43,480 bases of DNA from positions 1 to 43,480 of the forward strand of contig JAHIJO010000224.1 of the NCBI GenBank assembly GCA_018898455.1. The letters are read 5' to 3'. Positions 25,335 through 32,809 of the stretch are shown here, one piece after another (within the stretch, counting starts at the first letter, position 1; every line of letters begins with the position of its first letter). A program made the position numbers and the translations under genes. Source of the stretch: Verrucomicrobiota bacterium. Its GTDB lineage: Bacteria; Verrucomicrobiota; Kiritimatiellia; JAAZAB01. The notes under the pieces were generated by a model. It was not told the origin of the DNA and did not search any database. It was given only the letters and a program-made list of their open reading frames with translations.

Positions 25335-27965
25335 ATGAAACAACCGTCAAGGGAACTGGTGGATGCGTTTTTTGCCTGGTACCGGAGCGATCCACATGCG
25401 CAGAACGAGGATCATTACGTCGGACAGATTTCACTAAAGGTACTTGGTGGACTATCGCGGGAACAATTCATTGACTTCTTCTTCCAGTTCGCACGAGACG
25501 GCGGGTTGGTACAAAGCGGCGGGCATCGGACGGCACCAAGGTTCCGGGCGTCAATCGAGGCTAAGTACGATGAGTTCCGGGCATTTGTTCTGGAACCATT
25601 TGCCGGCGGGTTCCAAGAAGCGAAGTGGCTGGAGCGGATTGAAACGTTTAGCGGGTTTGGCCAAGGGTTGGCGACGATTTACTTGAACCGAGTAGACAAG
25701 AAGCGATTTACCATTATCAATAACAAGGCGGTGCAGGCGGTCGAATTATTCGGAGTTGATGTGCCCGTGGTCGTAGGGAAGCGATATGAAGCGGTTCGAG
25801 ATACATGGCGACAACTGATTGAATGGTTTCCGGAGTTCGATAACTTCTATCGGACAGATGCCCTGAGCCAGTTTCTGGTCGGAGAGAAACAGGGATACAA
25901 GTGGGCGGAAGAACTGCGTGGAAAAGCAGTGGCAAGCAAGCGTTACTGGATCTACGCACCGGGTGAGCAGGCTCGGTTTTGGGATGAGTTTAGGCAGAAG
26001 GAAATAATGGGGATTGGCTGGGGACCGTTGGACCGGGACCTTGGTGATATTAAGGAGGAGGCGGAACTCCGGAAGGTCTACGACGCGGCGTATGGAGACC
26101 GCGCGACGGACAAGGATTTTCGGCAGCTCTCCGATTTTCTGCTCAAGATTCAGGTGGGTGACCGGGTCTTGGTAAAGCGGGGCACAGGAGAACTGGTTGG
26201 GTACGGCGAAGTGACATCCGGGTATTTTTTCGACGGGAATCGGGCCGAGTATCGGCATATGCGCAGAACTAAATGGCTCAAGAGCGGGAACTGGCCGATT
26301 CCGGAGGGTGAGACGGGACTGCCCGTAAAGACACTGACGGAGATCAAGGAGCCTGAGAGGCTTCAGGCGCTCTTGTCGGTCATTGGAGAAGATCCCACCA
26401 AGGTGCTCTTCGGGAAGAAGGCGTTTGAACTCCTGTCTGATTTGCACGCGCACCCTCTGTTGAGTTTCTATGATGAACATGTGGACGAATTCAGTGCTGA
26501 GATTGAGAAACCTTTTCAGCAGTTGATGCACGCCGTTGCCGAGCAATTCCCCCCACAGATGCTCGATCTGTTAGAGACGGAAAAGCGGCTTTTTTCGCGA
26601 ATTGCGAAGAACGACTACGGCAAGGGTGGAACCTGGGACTTCTACTGGGGTGCCTTCTATCCAAAGGGGGGAAAGCGGACGGCAGACCCACAACTCTTTA
26701 TGTGGATCAACCGGGAGATCTTGGGATTTGGATTCTACGTGGGCGAGTATGGTCCCGACCCAAGTAAACGGTTTGTCAAGAACTGCGCTGAGCACGCGGC
26801 GGTTCTAAAGCGGTTGCTGGAACCAGGGCTTAGCGATGGCGAATTGATTTACGGAGAAGACGACACACCGCCGGACTCCTCGCAGTTGTCACTAGGCGGC
26901 GCTAAACTGGCTTGGAATGAGTGGCTCGCCGATCCGGAACGCTTCGGGATCAGAGTAGCAATTGAGTTGCCCTGCGCGGACGTGATGAATGCGTCTCAAG
27001 ACAAATTGGTCGATCGCGTGGCGAAGACATTCCAGCGGCTATTTCCCTTGGTGTTGCTCGCCCATTATGAGCAGCCTATGGAATCGATTCGACTGTTCCT
27101 CGGGGCAGAAGACCCCCCGGAAGATGAGAAGAATCCCGTCTACACGCTGGATCAGTTTTCCAAGGAAGCATACCTGTCGCGTGAGGACCTGGAGCGATGG
27201 ATCCGCGCAATCCAAAGAAAGAAGCAGGCGATTTTCTATGGTCCACCGGGCACGGGCAAGACCTATGTGGCGCGATTGCTGGCACGCCATCTGATAGGTG
27301 GTGGGGATGGGTTTTCCGATGTGCTACAGTTCCATCCCTCATACGCGTACGAGGATTTCATGCAGGGCCTACGTCCAAAGGCGCTGAAAGGCGGCGGACT
27401 GGAATACTCGATGGTTCCGGGCCGTTTCAAGAACTTCTGTGAGAGGGCGAAGGACTGCAAAGGAACGTGCGTGTTGGTGCTCGACGAGATCAACCGAGCG
27501 AACCTAGCACGCGTGTTCGGAGAGTTGTTGTTCCTCCTTGAATATCGGCATGAGTCGATTCCGATAGCTGGAGGCGGGCTATTCCAGATTCCAGACAACG
27601 CGTTGATTATAGGAACGATGAACACGGCAGATCGGTCCATTGCATTGGTTGATCATGCTCTGCGGCGGCGCTTCGCGTTTCTGGCGCTGTATCCGAATTA
27701 CGACATCTTAAGGAAGCGCCATGCTGGCGGCGAGTTCAAGCCGGATGGATTAATCGCAGTCCTGGAGCGGGTGAATTCGGCTATCAGTGACCGACACTAC
27801 GCGGTGGGGGTGAGTTTCTTCCTCGACCCGGACATCAAGGCCAAAGTGCAGGATGTCTGGCAGATGGAGATCGAACCGTATATCGAGGAACTATTCTTCG
27901 ATCAGCCGGACATGGCGGCCAGCTTTGCATGGGAAAAAGTGCGGAGTGAAATCATCGGCCCATGA
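25335..27965 (+). CDS. mcrB: McrB-like GTPase with extended EVE-containing N-terminus
   Basis: Start ATG 25335 is chosen because GGGAG lies seven bases upstream; the frame stays open further 5' but only from a TTG codon. The 876-residue protein is nearly twice the length of E. coli McrB. Residues 1-200 are an unrecognised helical domain. About 202-350 resembles an EVE/YTH-like modified-base reader ('YWIYAPGEQARFWDEF', 'KEIMGIGWGPLDRDLGDI', 'RVLVKRGTGELVGYGEVT'). A further unknown domain spans about 370-600. The AAA+ motor has Walker A 'GPPGTGKTYVARLLARHL' near 635, 'VLVLDEINRANLARVFGELL' and the McrB-specific 'MNTADRSIAL' near 762, typical of GTP use. It should recognise modified DNA and drive McrC, whose gene overlaps by four bases. 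Confidence 0.88.
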   Translation: MKQPSRELVDAFFAWYRSDPHAQNEDHYVGQISLKVLGGLSREQFIDFFFQFARDGGLVQSGGHRTAPRFRASIEAKYDEFRAFVLEPFAGGFQEAKWLERIETFSGFGQGLATIYLNRVDKKRFTIINNKAVQAVELFGVDVPVVVGKRYEAVRDTWRQLIEWFPEFDNFYRTDALSQFLVGEKQGYKWAEELRGKAVASKRYWIYAPGEQARFWDEFRQKEIMGIGWGPLDRDLGDIKEEAELRKVYDAAYGDRATDKDFRQLSDFLLKIQVGDRVLVKRGTGELVGYGEVTSGYFFDGNRAEYRHMRRTKWLKSGNWPIPEGETGLPVKTLTEIKEPERLQALLSVIGEDPTKVLFGKKAFELLSDLHAHPLLSFYDEHVDEFSAEIEKPFQQLMHAVAEQFPPQMLDLLETEKRLFSRIAKNDYGKGGTWDFYWGAFYPKGGKRTADPQLFMWINREILGFGFYVGEYGPDPSKRFVKNCAEHAAVLKRLLEPGLSDGELIYGEDDTPPDSSQLSLGGAKLAWNEWLADPERFGIRVAIELPCADVMNASQDKLVDRVAKTFQRLFPLVLLAHYEQPMESIRLFLGAEDPPEDEKNPVYTLDQFSKEAYLSREDLERWIRAIQRKKQAIFYGPPGTGKTYVARLLARHLIGGGDGFSDVLQFHPSYAYEDFMQGLRPKALKGGGLEYSMVPGRFKNFCERAKDCKGTCVLVLDEINRANLARVFGELLFLLEYRHESIPIAGGGLFQIPDNALIIGTMNTADRSIALVDHALRRRFAFLALYPNYDILRKRHAGGEFKPDGLIAVLERVNSAISDRHYAVGVSFFLDPDIKAKVQDVWQMEIEPYIEELFFDQPDMAASFAWEKVRSEIIGP

Positions 27966-29155
27966 GCACTCGAGTCATCGAATTACCGGAATATGAGACC
28001 AAGCCCTTCGCGCGGGATGAGATCACGGAGAAGTGGGCTGACATCATTCACTCCACCTATGGGAATCAGGTTCGTATCGACGCGCCGAACCCCTGGAACA
28101 ACTCGTGGCAACTGACGGCCCTGGGTTGGGTCGGATACATTCCGCTCTCACAGGACTTGCACCTGTCGCTTGTGCCGAAGGTTCCCATACGCAACCTGTT
28201 CGGGATGTTGGAGTACGCTTATCGGCTGGAGGGGTTTAAGATTCTCGATGGGCTGGTTGACTCGGATTCGATCGCGGACATCTATGACCGCCTAGCACTG
28301 ATTCTCGCAAAGCGGGTTCTCGATCGCATCCGAAAAGGGTTGTACCAATCCTATGTTGCGGAGGATGACGACCTTCCGTATGTGCGTGGACGGATTGACT
28401 TGCTCGCATACGTTAGAGACCCCTCGCGGGTCAATTTGCCATGCCATTTCGAGGAACATACCGCCGATTTGGAGGACAACCAGATTCTGCTCTGGACCCT
28501 GACACGCGTGCTCGAGTACGGGATCTGCACGGATCGGAGTCTGCCGCACGTGCATCAAGCTTACCGCGCGTTGCATGGCTTTGCGAAGACGGTGCCGTTC
28601 TCCCCTCAGAAGTGCGTTGACCGCCTTTACAGCCGGATGAACGAGGACTATGAACCGATGCACGCCCTTTGCCGTTTCTTCCTGGAGCACACTGGCCCCA
28701 CCCATCAAGCAGGAGACCGGCGCATGCTTCCTGTCCTGGTGGACATGGCAGCACTCTTCGAGTTGTTCGTCTTTGAGTGGATGAGACGACATGTGCTGAC
28801 GCCGTACGTCGTCCGTGGGCAGGTTGAATGGAAGACGGGGGAGGTGGTATCGATCAAAATCGACATCACGATCGAGGACACGCGCACGGGGGCTACAGTG
28901 CTGGTGTTGGATACCAAGTACAAGGCGCCGGAGCAGCCGGCCGCCGCCGACATGGAACAGGTGGTGGCATACGCGGTGGCGAAGAACTGCCAGCGAGCGG
29001 TCTTGGTCTATCCCACGATATTGTCGCGGCCAATTGCCGTCTCCTGGGGACCGGCGATCCGTGTGGAGTCGCTGGCATTCCGACTAGATGGCGACATCGA
29101 GCAGAGCGGCCAGCAGTTCCTTGCGCAACTCCTGCCGGATTATCGCGCTTCGTGA
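27962..29155 (+). CDS. mcrC: McrC-like nuclease subunit
   Basis: The 397-residue protein matches McrC. Its N-terminal region has the family stretch 'GYIPLSQDLHLSLVPKVPIR' then 'NLFGMLEYAY' (about 57-90), a helical middle follows, and a C-terminal PD-(D/E)XK nuclease has 'SIKIDITIED' near 298 and 'VLVLDTKYKAP' near 316, supplying D...D-x-K. McrC binds the McrB ring, stimulates its GTPase and cleaves between two modified sites. The GTP-dependent McrBC complex attacks methylated or hypermodified DNA, so it complements the type III system that attacks unmodified DNA. Length and motifs are intact. Its start codon lies within the McrB stop. About 110 bases separate it from the recombinase start, with no strong terminator seen. 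Confidence 0.9.
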   Translation: MSTRVIELPEYETKPFARDEITEKWADIIHSTYGNQVRIDAPNPWNNSWQLTALGWVGYIPLSQDLHLSLVPKVPIRNLFGMLEYAYRLEGFKILDGLVDSDSIADIYDRLALILAKRVLDRIRKGLYQSYVAEDDDLPYVRGRIDLLAYVRDPSRVNLPCHFEEHTADLEDNQILLWTLTRVLEYGICTDRSLPHVHQAYRALHGFAKTVPFSPQKCVDRLYSRMNEDYEPMHALCRFFLEHTGPTHQAGDRRMLPVLVDMAALFELFVFEWMRRHVLTPYVVRGQVEWKTGEVVSIKIDITIEDTRTGATVLVLDTKYKAPEQPAAADMEQVVAYAVAKNCQRAVLVYPTILSRPIAVSWGPAIRVESLAFRLDGDIEQSGQQFLAQLLPDYRAS

Positions 29156-29265
29156 GGCCGCCCTGCCACGTTATCCGTCCGGCTGATGCGGGGGGGTCAT
29201 GGCCGGCGATTTAAATGACAAATATGGTTGCGTATAGTTCGTATTGTGATATTATTTATCTGTCT

Positions 29266-30996
29266 ATGACTACGAACTCAAAGGCATCGACAAGGCAAGC
29301 AGTCACAAAAACAGTTCGTTGCGCGATCTACACGCGCGTCTCGACGGATGACCAGGCGCAGGGGGAGTATAGTTCCCTTGATGCGCAGAAGGACATCTGC
29401 GAGCACTACATTGCCATCCACAAGGAAGAGGGGTGGATATCCGCGCTGCATATCGAAGACTCCGGCTATTCGGGGAGTACGATGGACCGGCCGGGGATCA
29501 ATAGTCTGCTGGCCGAGGCAAGGGCCGGCAATGTGGACATGATCGTGGTGTATAAGCTCGACCGGTTGTCGCGATCACTTCGGCAGTTCTATGGGTTATG
29601 GGAAGAGCTCCGGCGGCACAATGTGCACTTTGCCAGCGCCACACAGCAAATTGACACGGCCACACCGCACGGGATGCTTTTCCTGAACATGCTCCTGAGC
29701 TTTGCAGAATTCGAACGGGAACAGACCCGCGAGCGCACACGGCATAAGCTTATCCAACGCGCTCAGCAGGGTAAGTGGAACGGCGGCTGGGTGCCAACGG
29801 GATACGATTACGACAAAAAACACCAGAAGCTTATTTTGAAACCAGCCGAACAAGAACTTGTGACCAAGGCATTCAACGAGGCGGTTCAGCTCAAGAATCC
29901 GACGGTCGTGGCCAAGTACCTGAATAAGATGGGGTGGCGGACACGGAAGCGAACCCTTGTCCAAAAAGACGGATCAACCCGCGAGGTCGGGGATAAGAGG
30001 TTCATCAGTTGCCGCGTGCAGGAGATGATAGCGAATCCAATCTACAAGGGGATCGTCATTAATGGCGGCAAGGAGTATCCGTCCGAACATCCTGCCATCG
30101 TGTCTCCGCAACTCTGGCAGGCGGCAAACGAGGCGTTGCGTCCAAAAGAAAAGGAAGGCCCAATCTTTCTGCATCAGGACCGGCATGTTCATCTGTTGAA
30201 AGGTCTGTTGAAATGCGGTCATTGCGGCCTCAGCCTTACGCCAAAGCCCGCTGGCAAGAAGGATAAGCACGGTAATCAGTACCTTTATTACACCTGCACG
30301 AACGTCTCTAAAGAAGGAGAAGAGGCTAAGTGCTCGGTTCGGAACATCCCGGCACGGCCGTTTGAGGATCTGATTATCGGGTACATCGGCGAGATCGGGA
30401 AGCATCCGGACATCATCAAGGCGACCATCAAAGCGGCCGATGAGACCAAGAACAAGGGGGTCAAACCGCTTAAGGCCAAAATAGCCGAGCTTGACCGGCA
30501 GTTCGATGAACTGTCTGTGGCCGTCAAGAATTTCATGGACACGGCAAGGAAGGAAGGCGCGAAACAGATCAGCAATGAGATGATTCGAGAGGCGGAAAAG
30601 TTGGCCGAGGAAAAACGGCAGATTGAGCTGGAGCGGGAGAAGGTCAAGATCGACATTCAGTATCGGGAGAAAGTGGTCACGGACGCCAGGGTGATTGCCG
30701 ATAGCTTGCTGCAGTTCGGGAAAGTCTTTCGGGCGTTGCCGCCGGAGGATCAAAAGGAGTTAATTCGGCTCCTGGTGAAGGAAGTGACTGTTAACCACTT
30801 TGACCCGGAAAAGGATCAGTTGCCATCTCAACCGGGGGTATTCAAGGCACGAATACGAACTAAATGGTATCTGGTTAACATGGCGCTTTACGCAAGTGAC
30901 TTGTTTGCAGGGGTTTCCCAGAAGGAGGGGAATAAGTTCGTATTTGATACTGCTTGGCTCCGCGAGCAGGGCTCGAACCTGCAACCTAGTGGTTAA
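29266..30996 (+). CDS. Large serine recombinase (site-specific integrase)
   Basis: Counting from ATG 29266 the protein has 576 residues; an upstream ATG at 29215 is in frame but codes for unlikely sequence. The catalytic resolvase domain has 'AIYTRVSTDDQAQGEYSSLD' with the nucleophilic serine near residue 26, 'YKLDRLSRSLRQFYGLWEEL' and 'FLNMLLSFAEFEREQTRERT'. A recombinase domain ('NGGWVPTGYDYD', 'ISCRVQEMIANPIYKGIVIN') and a zinc beta-ribbon ('LLKCGHCGLSLTPK', later 'YYTCTNVSKEGEEAKCSV') follow, then a coiled coil (about 405-490). It is complete for a large serine integrase. The last 13 or so residues, 'WLREQGSNLQPSG', are antisense tRNA-Asn sequence. It is the likely integrase of the island on its left; the tRNA is a candidate attachment site. 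Confidence 0.9.
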   Translation: MTTNSKASTRQAVTKTVRCAIYTRVSTDDQAQGEYSSLDAQKDICEHYIAIHKEEGWISALHIEDSGYSGSTMDRPGINSLLAEARAGNVDMIVVYKLDRLSRSLRQFYGLWEELRRHNVHFASATQQIDTATPHGMLFLNMLLSFAEFEREQTRERTRHKLIQRAQQGKWNGGWVPTGYDYDKKHQKLILKPAEQELVTKAFNEAVQLKNPTVVAKYLNKMGWRTRKRTLVQKDGSTREVGDKRFISCRVQEMIANPIYKGIVINGGKEYPSEHPAIVSPQLWQAANEALRPKEKEGPIFLHQDRHVHLLKGLLKCGHCGLSLTPKPAGKKDKHGNQYLYYTCTNVSKEGEEAKCSVRNIPARPFEDLIIGYIGEIGKHPDIIKATIKAADETKNKGVKPLKAKIAELDRQFDELSVAVKNFMDTARKEGAKQISNEMIREAEKLAEEKRQIELEREKVKIDIQYREKVVTDARVIADSLLQFGKVFRALPPEDQKELIRLLVKEVTVNHFDPEKDQLPSQPGVFKARIRTKWYLVNMALYASDLFAGVSQKEGNKFVFDTAWLREQGSNLQPSG

Positions 30997-31029
30997 CAGC
31001 CACCCGCTCTACCATTGAGCTATCGCGGA
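30955..31029 (-). tRNA. tRNA-Asn (GUU anticodon), CCA encoded
   Basis: Read on the minus strand from 31029. The acceptor stem TCCGCGA pairs with TCGCGGA, the D-arm is GCTC/GAGC, the anticodon arm GGTGG-CTGTTAA-CCACT has anticodon GTT, and the T-arm is GCAGG-TTCGAGC-CCTGC. Discriminator G is followed by an encoded CCA (TGG at 30955-30957 on the plus strand). All stems are intact with one G-U pair, so the gene should be functional. It overlaps the serine recombinase 3' end by 42 bases in the opposite direction. Confidence 0.95.
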
Positions 31030-31217
31030 ACAAAGTGGATAAAACATGCTGAACAATACCAAGAAATTGAAGCGTGTCAATTCCTGTTGTCAGTTTTACG
31101 ATAAATTTGGACGGGGGATCTTGATCAGGGATGGCTCACCAGCCGGCTACGGTCCTTGCTTGAAGCGCGGTTCGGGTCGGTGGCAATAGGGAACCTGGCC
31201 GTTGCGCTGATGCCGAT

Positions 31218-32570
31218 TCACGCGGACTTCAGGCCGGCAACGGCCTTGATCAGTGCATCATCCAATTCATTGACGGTGTTCCAGCGTTGATTGGGGTCCG
31301 GAGCCAGCGCTTTTTCGAGGATGGGTCGAATGGGTTCAGGTATTTCGGATGAGACCACCGGACAGTAGGGCGCCAGATCGTTGGCGCGGGCGCCATTGGC
31401 GGTCGGCATGTACCCGGTCAGCAATTCATGCAAGGTGACGGCTAATGAAAAAATATCCGACCGTTGATCCAGCGTTTCTCCCCGGATTTCTTCCGGACTC
31501 ACATACATCGGCGTGCCGCTATGCAGCATGTTTGTACGCGCCGGATGCGAAAGGCAGGCCAAACCAAAATCAATAACCTTTAACACGCCATCCCGGGTCA
31601 GCATCAGGTTGTCAGGTTTGATGTCACGATGGAGCACATTCCGGCGATGGGCATAGCCGATGGCATCGGTACAAATGCCGGCCACCTGCATGACCGTGGT
31701 TAGCGGCAGATTTCCCTGGGCCTTGAGAATGTCGCGGAAAGTGCAGCCGCTGATGTATTCCATGACCATGTAAAACCCGCCGTCATATTCCTGGAGATTA
31801 TGCAGGCGCACAATATGTTTGTGCGTAAGTTGCATGGCGATGCGCGCTTCATTTCGAAGCGCGGCGATAGATCCCCCATCCCGAATGAATTGGGGCGAGA
31901 GCACTTTAATCGCCACGGGCATGTCCAGCAATGTGTCATGGGCTTGATAGACAATGCCGCTGCCGCCTTCCTGAATCAGCCGCACAATGGTATATCGGCG
32001 GTCGATCTTTTGCGTGAGCGCCAGCGGATCGGCGGGCGACGGAACGGCGGCGGCCGGGTGAACAACAACCGGCCGTAGTTTTTTGATGTGAACAGGATGG
32101 GACGGACTTGCCGGCGGCGCTTGTTCCGTGACCATATTCATCATGGGGCCGGTATCAGCCAGTGTTTTCAGCTGATGCTGATGGCGCATGATTTCTTTGT
32201 AGTGCTGGAGACCTTCCTGAATCATCTGGATTAGGTGGGAGGGTTTGAATGGCTTGGCCAGATATTTCCAAATGCCCCCCTTGTTGATGGCTTCGATAAC
32301 GCTTTCCTTGCCGGCGCGGGCCGTGAAAAGGATGGAAACGATATTGGGGTTGCTTTTACGGGCCAGGGACAATACAACATTGCCGTCAAATTCCGGCATT
32401 TCCATGTCGCATAACAACAAGGCAATGTGTTCCTTGAATAAAATATGGATGGCTTCACTGGGCGAACAGGTGGAAATAATATCCGCCTGCACCGTGGCGG
32501 AAATCAGTTTGGCCACCGCTGCCACCAGGTCCGGTTCGTCATCCACAATAAGAATTTTATAACGTTCCAT
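31218..32570 (-). CDS. Response-regulator receiver fused to a Ser/Thr protein kinase
   Basis: ATG 32570 is chosen because the receiver domain begins right after it; the frame upstream (to 32627) adds 19 unlikely residues. Residues 1-125 form a receiver domain ('YKILIVDDEPDLVAAV', phospho-acceptor in 'LLLCDMEMPEFDG', conserved lysine in 'YLAKPFKPSHL'). A linker of about 75 residues leads to a Hanks-type kinase: glycine loop 'IQEGGSGIVYQAHD', 'VAIKVLSPQF', catalytic 'LHRDIKPDNLML', 'KVIDFGLACL', and an activation segment with 'SGTPMYVSPEE'. All catalytic residues are present. It has no membrane segment, so it is cytoplasmic and probably converts a phosphorelay input into Ser/Thr phosphorylation. 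A consensus TATAAT lies about 65 bases upstream. Confidence 0.88.
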   Translation of the reverse strand: MERYKILIVDDEPDLVAAVAKLISATVQADIISTCSPSEAIHILFKEHIALLLCDMEMPEFDGNVVLSLARKSNPNIVSILFTARAGKESVIEAINKGGIWKYLAKPFKPSHLIQMIQEGLQHYKEIMRHQHQLKTLADTGPMMNMVTEQAPPASPSHPVHIKKLRPVVVHPAAAVPSPADPLALTQKIDRRYTIVRLIQEGGSGIVYQAHDTLLDMPVAIKVLSPQFIRDGGSIAALRNEARIAMQLTHKHIVRLHNLQEYDGGFYMVMEYISGCTFRDILKAQGNLPLTTVMQVAGICTDAIGYAHRRNVLHRDIKPDNLMLTRDGVLKVIDFGLACLSHPARTNMLHSGTPMYVSPEEIRGETLDQRSDIFSLAVTLHELLTGYMPTANGARANDLAPYCPVVSSEIPEPIRPILEKALAPDPNQRWNTVNELDDALIKAVAGLKSA

Positions 32571-32635
32571 CAGCCACCCCGTAGATATTCGTCTGTGACT
32601 CCTTAACCCGGCCAACCAATAACCCATTCAACGAT

Positions 32636-32641
32636 ATTATA
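32636..32641 (-). promoter_or_regulatory. Putative -10 box for the receiver-kinase gene
   Basis: The minus strand reads TATAAT, a perfect sigma-70 -10, in an AT-rich gap. The best -35 at 17-nt spacing (GATTTA) is poor. Transcription would start near 32629, giving a leader of about 60 bases before ATG 32570. Confidence 0.4.
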
Positions 32642-32809
32642 TTACCACGACTACAATTTAAATCCAGCTTTTGCATTAACCTCATGCAGCAGCGGGTGAT
32701 GGGTTAAAGGCCCATAATTAACATGAATCCGAAGTGGTATAACGAAAAAGATGATACTATATTATCGGATTATCAGCCGGATTGGTTTAATAAAAACGGA
32801 GGGGCATCC

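Noticed and set aside
30955-30996. Treating the last 13 residues of the recombinase as a conserved C-terminal motif
   Set aside because: The residues are simply the antisense translation of the tRNA-Asn gene.
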